Assembly: GCA_035762175.1 (NCBI GenBank)
Contig: DASTPP010000374.1
Location: 144,869-208,868 of the forward strand
DNA length: 64,000 nucleotides
Reading direction: 5' to 3'
DNA from: DASTPP01 sp035762175
GTDB taxonomy: Bacteria; Myxococcota_A; Polyangia; Polyangiales; Polyangiaceae
Under the pieces are notes generated by a model that was not told the DNA's origin, searched no databases, and saw only the letters and a list, made by a program, of their open reading frames with translations. How positions within the stretch are numbered: the stretch's first letter is position 1; each line of letters starts with the position of its first letter. The translations under genes were made by a program, and so were the position numbers. Shown piece after piece: positions 1 to 8,021 of the stretch.

Positions 1-421
1 CGAGCCGCTCTTCGGGGGTGTGGTCTCGCTCGCTCGCGAGCACGAAGCGCCCCGAGTCGTAGAGCACCACGCCCTCTTTCTTGATGTCGGCGAAGAAGAA
101 CGAGCCCTTCTCGAGCTGCTTGTTGACGTCTTTGATGTCGTGCACGATGAGGCCGAGCGCCGTCACGCCCGTCTTTTCGCGGGCGAGGCGCTCGGCGGGC
201 TGCCACAGATCGTGCCGGTCGACCAGGGCGCGGCTGCGGACGACGGCGAGCAGGTCGAAGTCAGAGCGGTAGCCGGTCTGGTAGTCGTCGACCCAGTCGC
301 CGCGGGCGTGGCTGCCGAACAAGATGAGCAGCTCGAGCGGCACGTGCTCGCGCAGGGCGGCGACGACGTCGGAGAGTTGCTCGCGCTTGAACTCGGGCAG
401 GTGATCGAGCGAGGTCTTCAT
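1..421 (-). CDS. Nucleotidyltransferase-domain protein, probably HEPN-linked (3' end outside window)
   Basis: Reading from ATG at 421 gives 140 codons open to the window edge. Residues about 30-60 hold the polymerase-beta-type nucleotidyltransferase signature: LFGSHARGDW followed by SDFDLLAVV, i.e. the GS..RG and D-x-D metal-binding pattern of the minimal nucleotidyltransferase fold. The later part (KQLEKGSFFFADIKKEG) resembles the start of the HEPN-like helical region often fused or paired to these enzymes. Family members act in antitoxin modules (MNT/HEPN) or modify small molecules; which applies is unknown because the C-terminus and the next gene lie outside the window. The call of the nucleotidyltransferase domain is firm; the HEPN link is inference. 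Confidence 0.8.
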   Translation of the reverse strand, partial: MKTSLDHLPEFKREQLSDVVAALREHVPLELLILFGSHARGDWVDDYQTGYRSDFDLLAVVRSRALVDRHDLWQPAERLAREKTGVTALGLIVHDIKDVNKQLEKGSFFFADIKKEGVVLYDSGRFVLASERDHTPEERL

Positions 422-805
422 GGTGTGCCCCCGTTACGGCGCGCCCCCGCGCGCGTCGCGTTCGCGCTCGAGCTTAGTCGAGGCGCGCCGGCTGTCGATC
501 GGGTTCCGGCGGTCGGGCGCCGGCGCTCGCCCGCGGGCGAAGCGCCACGGCGTGGGCAGGCGCTACAACGCAAGGGGCGTAAGGCCGCGCCTGAAGACGA
601 GCTGCGCGCGACGCCTCGTGCGCCTCACGCCTCGCCCGAATGGCAAGCGCCGCGGCAGGGTCGCCCGCAGCGGCGGGGGGGCGCGCGGCCAGCGAGAGGG
701 TCGGTGCGCTTCATGCAACAGACCACGCACCCATCGAGCCAGTCGCGCCCACGAAGCTCGACCTCGAGAATCAAAAAACGACCCCCAACGACGGAGCCTG
801 CACCC
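422..805. other. Intergenic stretch, nothing recognised
   Basis: Both strands are open by GC bias in several frames, but no frame shows a ribosome site plus protein-like composition. It probably holds the promoter of the leftward nucleotidyltransferase gene and the leader of the small ORF at 806. Confidence 0.5.
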
Positions 806-919
806 ATGAGCTACATGCCCCTTCTGCCCTTCTGGATTCTCGGCATCCCCATGCTGGTGGCCTTCATCGATCTGATGCGGACCCCACGCCCGAGCCACCG
901 CGTCCCCCAGCCCGCGTAG
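806..919 (+). CDS. Small single-span membrane protein candidate (37 aa)
   Basis: ATG at 806 has GGAG nine bases upstream. The peptide starts MSYMPLLPFWILGIPMLVAF, a clean hydrophobic helix of about 18 residues, and ends in a short basic, proline-rich tail. Third codon positions are strongly G/C as in neighbouring genes. No family is recognised. An overlapping minus-strand frame starting near 1038 is possible but low in complexity. Existence as a gene is only moderately supported. Confidence 0.45.
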   Translation: MSYMPLLPFWILGIPMLVAFIDLMRTPRPSHRVPQPA

Positions 920-1100
920 GCGACTCCGCCCCGCGGCGGCACGCCCGCGCCCGACGGCGTCCGCGCGGCCAGCGCCCCGGGCGGCGGCGTTCGCGCGGCG
1001 TGCGCCTTGGACGACGGCGTCGAGGGGGGAGCACTCATCGCCCCCCCTCGGCGCCAGCCCGGGCGACGTCGTGCCACCGCTGCCTCGGCGCCGGCCCGGG

Positions 1101-1613
1101 CTACGTCGTGCCCCGCCGCCTCAGCCGGGGCTTCTGACCCAGGAGCGCGTCGTACGCCCGCTTGACCTTCACGAACGCCTCGGCGTCGCCGCCGCGGTCG
1201 GGGTGCGTCGCGAGGGCGAGGGCGCGGAAGGCGCGCTTGATCTCGTCGTCGCTCGCGTCCTTGCCGACGCCGAGCACCGCGCGGGCCGAGGGGTTCGGGG
1301 CGGGCCCGGAGGGCTTCGCGGGCTCGTCGCCGGGGGGCGCGGGGCGCGCCGGCTCGGGCGCGCGGAAGGCCGGCTGGCCGGCGCGCACGCGGACCCAGGC
1401 GCGCGCCCACTTCGGCTCGATCTCGGCGAGGGGGCGGCCGGCGGCCTGCTCGGCGGCGCGCTTGGCCTCATCGCGCGTGCGGGCGCCGCCCTCGAAGGCG
1501 TCGGGGGGACGGAAGGGCGCGGCGCGCGGCTCGGCCGTCCACCAGGCGACCCACCAGAAGCGGCGGCGCTTGGTGGTCGTGATCGAGACGACGCCGCGCT
1601 GCAGATCGGTCAT
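1101..1613 (-). CDS. DnaJ-type (J-domain) protein
   Basis: 170 aa from ATG at 1613. The C-terminal 60 residues form a J-domain: ARAVLGVGKDASDDEIKRA, then ALATHPDRGGD with the HPD tripeptide that stimulates Hsp70 ATPase, then the helix FVKVKRAYDALL. The N-terminal half (about residues 1-100) is a basic/aromatic segment rich in Trp (FWWVAWW) of unknown function. An upstream in-frame extension to 1889 runs through the 45-bp inverted repeat and is unlikely to be translated. Last gene of the leftward group; probably a specialised co-chaperone rather than canonical DnaJ, as the Gly/Phe and zinc-finger regions are missing. Confidence 0.82.
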   Translation of the reverse strand: MTDLQRGVVSITTTKRRRFWWVAWWTAEPRAAPFRPPDAFEGGARTRDEAKRAAEQAAGRPLAEIEPKWARAWVRVRAGQPAFRAPEPARPAPPGDEPAKPSGPAPNPSARAVLGVGKDASDDEIKRAFRALALATHPDRGGDAEAFVKVKRAYDALLGQKPRLRRRGTT

Positions 1614-1649
1614 GGCCTTCGGGGGCGAGCTTAGCCGAAGCCGGGCCGG

Positions 1650-1774
1650 GCAGGCCGCCCAGGCGGATGACCTTTGCGAACCTGTTCGGGTGGTGGCCGG
1701 CCCGGCCGCCCAGGCCTTGCCCCGGGGGGACCACCCGAACAGGTTCGCAAAGGTCATCCGCCTGGGCGGCCTGC
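1650..1774. repeat. Perfect 45-bp inverted repeat with 35-nt loop
   Basis: Bases 1650-1694 are the exact reverse complement of 1730-1774; the arms read GCAGGCCGCCCAGGCGGATG onward and contain a less GC-rich core (CCTTTGCGAACCTGTTCGGG). It sits between the stop of the acyl-CoA ligase gene (1945) and the start of the J-domain gene (1613). As RNA it would be an extremely stable hairpin, so it could end transcription of the ligase gene or protect its 3' end. It lacks a U-tract, and its perfection suggests recent origin, for example a mobile palindromic element. Confidence 0.9.
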
Positions 1775-1840
1775 GCCGGCGGTTCTGCACCGCCCTCGTC
1801 CGCCTGGGCGGCCTGCGCCGGCCGTTTCGCACCGCCCTCC
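1759..1840. repeat. Two-copy tandem repeat, 42-bp period
   Basis: CGCCTGGGCGGCCTGCGCCG occurs at 1759 and again at 1801, followed in both by GG(C)CGTT(C/T)(T/C)GCACCGCCCTC. The first copy overlaps the outer end of the 45-bp inverted repeat, so the whole 1650-1840 block looks like one composite repetitive element. Confidence 0.8.
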
Positions 1841-1944
1841 GGGGGGCGGCCCGGGCCGGGCGCGGCCGTGCTGGCTTCATTTCGGCCATGGTCGTCGTCT
1901 CGGGTTCGGGCCCGGGCGGGTCCGGGCGGGCCCGGGGCCGCGCG

Positions 1945-3564
1945 TCAAAGCGCGTTGGCCCGCTCGCGCAGCAGGAACTTTTGAATCTTGCCCGTCGAGG
2001 TGCGGGGCAGCGGGCCGAAGACGACGGACTTCGGGCACTTGAAGTGGGCGATGCGCTCGCGGCAAAACGCGATGATCTCTTGGTCGGTGGCGGCGGCGCC
2101 GTCGCGCAGCTCGACGAAGGCGCAGGGCGTCTCGCCCCACTTCGCGTCGGCGCGGGCGACGACGGCGGCCGAGAGCACGGCGGGGTGGCGGTGCAGGGTG
2201 TCTTCGACCTCGAGCGACGAGATGTTCTCGCCGCCCGAGATGATGATGTCTTTAGAGCGGTCTTTGATTTTGACGTAGCCGTCGGGCTCGACCACCGCCA
2301 AATCGCCGCTGTGGAACCACCCGCCCTCGAACGCGGCGCGGGTGGCGCGGGGGTTCTTGAGGTAGCCCTTCATGGTGAGGTTCCCGCGGAACATGATTTC
2401 GCCCATCGTCTCGCCGTCGCGGGGCACGGGCCGCAGGGTGGCGGGGTCGAGCACGTCCATGCCCTCTTCGAGCAGGTAGGCGACGCCCTGGCGGCCGTAC
2501 TTGACGACGCGCTCTTCGAGCGAGAGCTTCGACCACTCGGGCTGCTTGGCGCAGCTGGCGGCGGGGCCGTAGGTCTCGGTGAGGCCGTAGACGTGGGTGA
2601 TGCGAAAGCCCATGCGCTCGACGCCCTCGATGACGGCGGCGGGGGGGGCGGCGCCGGCGACCAGGCACGAGACGCCCTCGACGCCGCGCTTGAGCTCGTC
2701 GGGGGCGTTGACGAGGGTCGTGTGCACGATGGGGGCGCCGCAGTAGTGGGTGACCTTGTGCTCGCGCATCAGGTCGAAGATGGCCTTGGCCTCGACCTTG
2801 CGCAGGCAGACGTTGACGCCGGCGGCGGCGGCGAGCGTCCAGACGAAGCACCAGCCGTTGCAGTGGAACATGGGCAGCGTCCACAGGTAGACGGCGTGGC
2901 GCGGCATGCCCCAGTCGAGCAGGTTGTTGACGGCGTTCAGGGCGGCGCCGCGGTGGTGGTAGACGACGCCCTTGGGGTCGCCGGTGGTGCCGGAGGTGTA
3001 GTTGAGCGAGATGGCGTCCCACTCGTCGTCGGGCGGCGACCAGGCGAAGTCGGGGTCGCCGGCGGCGATGAATTGCTCGTACTCGATCGCGCCGAGCCGC
3101 TCGCCCGGGGGCGCGAGCGCGTCGTCGACCTCGACGACGAGGGGCTTCGACCGGGCGAGGGCGAGCGCCTTCTTCACGGTGGGGGCGAACTCGCGGTCGG
3201 TGAAGAGCACCTTCGCCTCGGCGTGGTCGAGCATGAAGGCGATGGTCTCGGCGTCGAGGCGGGTGTTGAGCGTGTTGACGACGGCGCCGAGCATGGCGGG
3301 GCCGAAGTGCAGCTCGACCATGGCGGGCACGTTCGGCAGCATGGCGGCGACGGTGTCGCCGCGCCCGACGCCGCGCGCCCGGAGGGCCGAGGCGAGGCGG
3401 CGGCAGCGGGCGTAGACCTCGCCCCAGGCGAGGCGCCGCTCGCCGTGCACGACGGCGAGGCGCGCGGGGTACACCTGCGCGGCCTTGGCGAGGTACGAGA
3501 GCGGGGTCAGCGTCGCGTAGTTGGCGGCGTTCTTGTCGAGATCGATGTCGTAGGCAGACGTCAT
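1945..3564 (-). CDS. Acyl-CoA ligase (AMP-forming, ANL superfamily)
   Basis: 539 aa. Activates a carboxylic acid with ATP to an acyl-adenylate and transfers it to CoA. Seen motifs: the phosphate loop YTSGTTGDPKG near residue 188, the adenine/Tyr region HVYGLTETYGP, the hinge region VKIKDRSKDIIISGGENISS, and the catalytic lysine in STGKIQK near 525. Length matches medium/short-chain acyl-CoA synthetases of this type. It lies about 210 bp downstream of the CoA-transferase gene on the same strand, so both probably feed the same imported acid into CoA metabolism. Exact substrate cannot be read from sequence. Confidence 0.9.
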   Translation of the reverse strand: MTSAYDIDLDKNAANYATLTPLSYLAKAAQVYPARLAVVHGERRLAWGEVYARCRRLASALRARGVGRGDTVAAMLPNVPAMVELHFGPAMLGAVVNTLNTRLDAETIAFMLDHAEAKVLFTDREFAPTVKKALALARSKPLVVEVDDALAPPGERLGAIEYEQFIAAGDPDFAWSPPDDEWDAISLNYTSGTTGDPKGVVYHHRGAALNAVNNLLDWGMPRHAVYLWTLPMFHCNGWCFVWTLAAAAGVNVCLRKVEAKAIFDLMREHKVTHYCGAPIVHTTLVNAPDELKRGVEGVSCLVAGAAPPAAVIEGVERMGFRITHVYGLTETYGPAASCAKQPEWSKLSLEERVVKYGRQGVAYLLEEGMDVLDPATLRPVPRDGETMGEIMFRGNLTMKGYLKNPRATRAAFEGGWFHSGDLAVVEPDGYVKIKDRSKDIIISGGENISSLEVEDTLHRHPAVLSAAVVARADAKWGETPCAFVELRDGAAATDQEIIAFCRERIAHFKCPKSVVFGPLPRTSTGKIQKFLLRERANAL

Positions 3565-3662
3565 GGGGGGCCTCGCCGGTCGTTTCGTCGGGCGAACGTC
3601 GCCCGCGGCGCCGGGCGCGGGGGGCGCCGGGCGCTGGGGGGGCTGGTGGGGGGCTTTCGGGG

Positions 3663-3719
3663 GCGCGGGCCGCTCGGGGGCCGCGCCGGGGGGGGCGCGG
3701 GCCGCTCGGGGGCCGCGCC
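3663..3719. repeat. Two-copy GC-rich tandem repeat, 32-bp period
   Basis: GCGCGGGCCGCTCGGGGGCC plus GCGCC is present at 3663-3687 and 3695-3719, in the spacer between the CoA-transferase stop and the acyl-CoA ligase start. No promoter is evident; likely slippage-derived spacer DNA. Confidence 0.8.
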
Positions 3720-3774
3720 AGGGGGCGTCGCGCGCCGCCGGGGCGCGTGGGTGGGGTCGTCGGGAGGCGGGCGC

Positions 3775-5724
3775 TCAGCCCTCGCCGCGGCTCTCGTTCA
3801 GAGACTGGCTCGCCTCTTCGCGCGTCTCGTAGACGTGGGCGGCGACGCCGCGGCGCGAGAGCGCGTCGCCGAGCTTCATGCGCAAGAAGGCGCTCGTCGT
3901 GTAGCGCGTGACCTTGCGGTAGTAGCGATCCATCAGGTAGCGGACCATCTCGGCGTACGCGTCGGCGAGATCTTCGGGGATCTCGAACGAGTCGTAGTTG
4001 ACGATGGCGTCGACGCGGCCGCGGCTGACGGCGCGGATGCGGCGCTCGACGGTCTGGCGCACGATCTCGACGTCGCGCCGGGTGCGCACGTGCATGCCGG
4101 CGAAGTTCAGAAAGAGCGTGTTCGACTCGGCGTCGAAGTGCAGGCGCTCTTCGAGGCCGAGGTCGAGGAAGTCGCCCTTGAGGTTCATGGGCTCGGCCTG
4201 GAAGATGCGTTCGTCCATCAGGGCGGGCCCGCCGGGGGGGAGGACGGGGCGGAAGGCCATGTGCGCGAGCACGTCGTCTTCGAGGTCGACGCCGGGGGCG
4301 ATCTCGCTGAGCAAGAGACCGCCGGCGGTGAGGCGGAAGACGGCGCGCTCGGTGACGTAGAGCACCTCTTGCTGCTTCTGGGCGGCGAAGGGGCCGCTGA
4401 AGGTGATCTGCTCGACCTCGGGCAAGAACTTGCTCTTCTCGCCCTCGCTCAGGACGCGCAGCGAGCCGCCGCCGACGGCGACCTCGAGCCCGTCGCAGGT
4501 GAAGGTGCCGAGGAAGACGAGCTTGCGGGCGTTCTGGCTGATGTTGATGAAGCCGCCGGAGCCGGCGAGGCGGCGGCCGAAGCGGCTGACGTTGACGTTG
4601 CCGGCGCGGTCGCACTCGGCCATGCCGAGGAAGGCGGTGTCGAGGCCGCCGCCGTCGTAGAAGTCGAACTGCTGGTTCTGCTCGATGAGGGCCTGAATGT
4701 TCACGGCGGCGCCGAAGTCGAGGCCGCTGGCGGGTATGCCGCCGATGACGCCGGGCTCGGTGGTGAGGGTGACGAGGTCGAGCACGCGCTCTTCGTGGGC
4801 GACCGAGGCGACGCCCTCGGGCATGCCGATGCCGAGGTTGACGACGGCGCCGACGGCGAGCTCGAGGGCGGCGCGGCGGGCGATGACCTTGCGCTCGTCG
4901 AGGGGGGCGAGGGGCACGGCGCTGTCGGGCACGCGCAGCTCGGCGGCGTAGGCCGGGCTGTAGGCCGTGGCGTAGGTCTGCATGTGGTTCTCGGGCGAGG
5001 CGACCACGACGCAGTCGACCAAGACGCCGGGGATCTGGACCTGCCGCGGGTGCAGCGTGCCGGGGGCGGCGACGCGCTCGACCTGGGCGATGACGAAGCC
5101 GCCGCTGTTCTTGGCGGCCATGGCCATGACGAGGCCGTCGAGCACGAGCGACTCGCGCTCCATCGTGATGTTGCCCTCGGGGTCGGCGGTGGTGCCGCGC
5201 ACGAAGGCGATCTGGATGGGGAAGGCCTTGTAGAGCAGCCACTCTTCGCCGCGCAGCGTCAGCAGCTCGACCAGGTCTTCGGTGGTGCGGGCGTTGAGCT
5301 TGCCGCCCGACTGGCGCGGGTCGACGAAGGTGTGTAGGCCCACCTTGGTGATGACGCCGGGGCGGTGGCCGGCGATCTCGCGATAGAGGTGCGAGATGCA
5401 GCCCTGCGGCAGGTTGTACGCCTCGACCTTCTCGCCGAGGGCGAGGCGGGCGATCTTGGGCACCAGGCCCCAGTGCCCGCCGACGACGCGGCGCAGCAGG
5501 CCCTCGTGCCCGAGGCGGTTGAGGCCGCGCTCTTTGCCGTCGCCCTGGCCGGCGGCGAAGACGAGGGTCAGGTCGCGGGGGGCGCCGGTGGCCCGGAAGC
5601 GCCGCTCGAGGGCGGCCAAGAGCTCGTCGGGCGTGCCGTTGCCCACGAAGCCCGAGTTGGCGAGGGTGTCGCCCGACCTGATCAGCGCGACGGCCTCGTC
5701 GGCGCTCACGACCTTGTTCTTCAT
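3775..5724 (-). CDS. Family I CoA-transferase (acetate/3-oxoacid type) with C-terminal extension
   Basis: 649 aa from ATG at 5724 (GGGAG about 11 bases upstream; an upstream ATG at 5811 would add a low-complexity basic leader). Two fused halves as in SCOT/YdiF-type enzymes: alpha part about 1-265 and beta part about 285-520. The beta part has the catalytic glutamate in TTEPGVIGG (near 323) and the preceding NLGIGMPEGVA oxyanion region. It moves CoA between acyl-CoA and a free acid such as acetate, propionate or acetoacetate. About 120 residues follow the usual end of the enzyme, with a well-conserved look (NYDSFEIPEDLADAYAEMVR); their role is unknown. Upstream lie a porin-like gene and a GntP permease, consistent with uptake and activation of a short-chain acid. 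Confidence 0.9.
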   Translation of the reverse strand: MKNKVVSADEAVALIRSGDTLANSGFVGNGTPDELLAALERRFRATGAPRDLTLVFAAGQGDGKERGLNRLGHEGLLRRVVGGHWGLVPKIARLALGEKVEAYNLPQGCISHLYREIAGHRPGVITKVGLHTFVDPRQSGGKLNARTTEDLVELLTLRGEEWLLYKAFPIQIAFVRGTTADPEGNITMERESLVLDGLVMAMAAKNSGGFVIAQVERVAAPGTLHPRQVQIPGVLVDCVVVASPENHMQTYATAYSPAYAAELRVPDSAVPLAPLDERKVIARRAALELAVGAVVNLGIGMPEGVASVAHEERVLDLVTLTTEPGVIGGIPASGLDFGAAVNIQALIEQNQQFDFYDGGGLDTAFLGMAECDRAGNVNVSRFGRRLAGSGGFINISQNARKLVFLGTFTCDGLEVAVGGGSLRVLSEGEKSKFLPEVEQITFSGPFAAQKQQEVLYVTERAVFRLTAGGLLLSEIAPGVDLEDDVLAHMAFRPVLPPGGPALMDERIFQAEPMNLKGDFLDLGLEERLHFDAESNTLFLNFAGMHVRTRRDVEIVRQTVERRIRAVSRGRVDAIVNYDSFEIPEDLADAYAEMVRYLMDRYYRKVTRYTTSAFLRMKLGDALSRRGVAAHVYETREEASQSLNESRGEG

Positions 5725-5828
5725 CGCCGTTGCTGCTCCCGTCGTGGGCCGCCTACCCCCCCGCCGTTCGCGCCCGCCGCCCTCGGCCTTGTCGCCTCTC
5801 GCCGACGCCATCGTGCCGCCCGCCCCGC

Positions 5829-7739
5829 TCAGAAGAAGAAGAAGCCGGTGGCCTGGACGGCGTCGCTCGAAGCTTTGACCCCATCGGCGTATACGTCAAC
5901 GATGTGCGTGTAGTCCAGGCCGAAGCGGATGGCGTCGTGGGGGTCGAAGTAGAAGCCCACCTCGTAGAGGTCGGCGTGGTCGCGCACCCGCTGCGGGTTC
6001 GGGTAGCGGGCGTCTCGGTGCAGGTTCGAGTGCGAATAGGTCGCGAAGACCGCGGCGCGGCCGCCGACGAAGGGCAGGTAGTACTCGGCGCTGAGCATGT
6101 ACGTCGTCCAGTGCGGCAGGCGGAGGTTGCCGTCGGCGTCCCAGACGGCGAGGCCGGCGTCGATGTTCGGCGTGTAGGTCGGCGCCGGCGTGACCATGTC
6201 GGGGTTGGGCAGGGGCGCGTGGGCGACGCCGCCGTTCATGGCGACGTAGAGGTGGTTGATCGAGCGGCCGTTGACGAACTCGCCGGTGAGCGCGAGGGCG
6301 TTGTCTTTCTTGTCCTTGGTGCCGCTGATGATGGGGAGAAAGCCGCTGATCGTGTAGCCGCCGCCGGTCGCGCCCTTGGTGCGCTGGGGGTTGGCCGAGA
6401 ACTCGTTGACGCGCATCCGGTGCACGAGGCCCGAGACGCCGATCGAGGCGGGCGTCATGTTGGTCGCGGTCAGGTAGCCCGAGTGCCAGGTCTGCCACTT
6501 GTTGAAGACGAAGCGGACGCCGCCCTCGCCCGCGGGCAGGCCCGAGTCGCGCTGCGCGGGCCGGACGGCGGCGGCGGCGATCTCGACGTTGAGCCAGTCG
6601 CTCTTGATGGTGCGCGTCAGCCGGAGCTGCGGGTTGCGCGAGAAGAGCTCGCCGTTGATGCCGGGCCAGTGCACGATGAGCGGGAAGAAGTGGGGCTGCC
6701 AGCCGAAGAGGTTCCAGTACTGGCCGAACAAGATGTCGACGACCGGCGTCTCCATCTTGAGGAAGGCGTGCCGCACGCGCAGGTTGGCGTTGAGGTAAAA
6801 GCCGGCCTCGCTGATGGTGCTGCCGGGCGTGCCCGTCGGCCCGAGCAGGTCGAGCTCGAAGAGGGCGCTCGCCTTGAGGCTCTCGGTCGAGGGCGCGGCG
6901 AGGCGGAAGCCGAGGCGGCTGTCGCGGACGGAGAAGTGAAACCGGTCGCGCTTGGCGGCGAGCGTGTCGGGGCGCGCGACCTGGAAGTTGCTCGCGAACT
7001 CGTTGCCGAAGCTCTGCGTCGAGTTGTAGACCATGTCGGTCTGCACGAACCCGTACAGGATGGTCTTCCACTTGCCGATCGACACCGTCGAGGTGTCGGG
7101 CGCGGCCTTGGCGAGCACCTCTTTCAGATCGCGCAGCGAGGCGTCGTACTCGGCCTGCGTGATGACGCCCTTTTCGAGCAAGAGGCGCAGGGTGGTCAGC
7201 TCGACCGCCGGGCGGCCCGAGGGCGTGGGCGGCGGCGGGGCGGCCGGCGGCGGCTGGGGCACGAACCAGCTCGGCAGCGACGCGGGGTTCGTACCGACGT
7301 AGCCGATGGGGGGCGGCGGCCCGGGCGGCTTGACGGCCGCGGGCGGGTGGGGCGCGTCGGCCGAGTGCGGGGTGACCGGCCCGGGGGGCACGGCGATGAT
7401 GACGGGGGTGGTGTGGCCGTGGCCGTGGCCGTGGCCGTTCGGTTGCAGCGCGTGCGCGCCGCCCGGCGCGACGTCACTCGCGGGGGCGATCGCCGGCGCG
7501 CCCGCGTCGCCCTGGGGGGCGGGGCTGTTCTGCGCGAGCGCGCCCGGGCCGGTCGCCGCGGCGCCGACGGGGTCGGCCGCCACGGCGGCGGGGGCGGCGG
7601 CGGGGCGGGCGGCGGCGGGGCGGGCGACGGCAGCGGGGCGCGCGGCGGGCGGGGGGGTCTGGGCCGCGGCGGGCGCGGCGCCGGTCAGGGCGGCGAGGGC
7701 GCCGAGGGTGAGGGACGACAGACCGATGGCGAGGCGCAT
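5829..7739 (-). CDS. Outer-membrane beta-barrel (porin-like) protein
   Basis: 636 aa from ATG at 7739. Cleavable signal peptide (MRLAIGLSSLTLGALAAL... ending AAAQ at about 27), then an Ala/Pro-rich low-complexity stretch containing an HGHGHGH run, a short helix LRLLLEKGVITQAEYDASL, and from about residue 260 alternating hydrophobic strands typical of an outer-membrane barrel. The chain ends in FFFF, i.e. the terminal phenylalanine recognised by the BAM machinery. Likely forms a channel for the acid transported by the GntP-family permease encoded just upstream. Start chosen by the signal peptide; the longer frame to 7871 lacks one. Confidence 0.82.
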   Translation of the reverse strand: MRLAIGLSSLTLGALAALTGAAPAAAQTPPPAARPAAVARPAAARPAAAPAAVAADPVGAAATGPGALAQNSPAPQGDAGAPAIAPASDVAPGGAHALQPNGHGHGHGHTTPVIIAVPPGPVTPHSADAPHPPAAVKPPGPPPPIGYVGTNPASLPSWFVPQPPPAAPPPPTPSGRPAVELTTLRLLLEKGVITQAEYDASLRDLKEVLAKAAPDTSTVSIGKWKTILYGFVQTDMVYNSTQSFGNEFASNFQVARPDTLAAKRDRFHFSVRDSRLGFRLAAPSTESLKASALFELDLLGPTGTPGSTISEAGFYLNANLRVRHAFLKMETPVVDILFGQYWNLFGWQPHFFPLIVHWPGINGELFSRNPQLRLTRTIKSDWLNVEIAAAAVRPAQRDSGLPAGEGGVRFVFNKWQTWHSGYLTATNMTPASIGVSGLVHRMRVNEFSANPQRTKGATGGGYTISGFLPIISGTKDKKDNALALTGEFVNGRSINHLYVAMNGGVAHAPLPNPDMVTPAPTYTPNIDAGLAVWDADGNLRLPHWTTYMLSAEYYLPFVGGRAAVFATYSHSNLHRDARYPNPQRVRDHADLYEVGFYFDPHDAIRFGLDYTHIVDVYADGVKASSDAVQATGFFFF

Positions 7740-7828
7740 GGTGGGGCTGCTCCTTCGGCGGGTGGTGCGGGGGCCGGCGACGCGCGAGTGAAGTGGGCGG
7801 ATCGGGAAGGCGGGGGGGCGCGGCGGCG

Positions 7829-7956
7829 CGGGCCCTTCGGTGGTCGCGGGGCGCGGGCCTCGGGGCGGCACGGGCCCTTCGGTGGTCGCGGGGCGCGGGC
7901 CTCGCGGGGCGGCGCGGGCCCTTCGGTGGTCGCGGGGCGCGAGCCTCGGGGCGGCG
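7829..7956. repeat. Three-copy tandem repeat, 42-44 bp unit
   Basis: Units at 7829-7870, 7871-7914 and 7915-7956 share CGGGCCCTTCGGTGGTCGCG followed by GGGCGCGRGCCTCG. They fill the gap between the permease stop and the porin start. Near-identical copies indicate recent expansion. Possible effects are on readthrough between the two genes; nothing in the unit resembles a promoter. Confidence 0.9.
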
Positions 7957-8021
7957 CGGCGGGGCGGCGGCGGCCGGGGCGCGGCGGGGGCGCGGCGGGG
8001 GCGCGGCCCGGGGGGCGTGGC

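Noticed and set aside
811..1038. Minus-strand frame starting MSAPPSTPSSKAHAARTP
   Set aside because: Has a purine-rich leader but the product is Pro/Ala/Arg low complexity and overlaps the more convincing small membrane ORF at 806-919.
1162..5337. Very long open frame (over 1300 codons) on the plus strand antisense to the ligase and CoA-transferase genes
   Set aside because: Typical GC-rich shadow: composition is Val/Gly/Ala/Asp-heavy without domains, while the opposite strand encodes clear enzymes.
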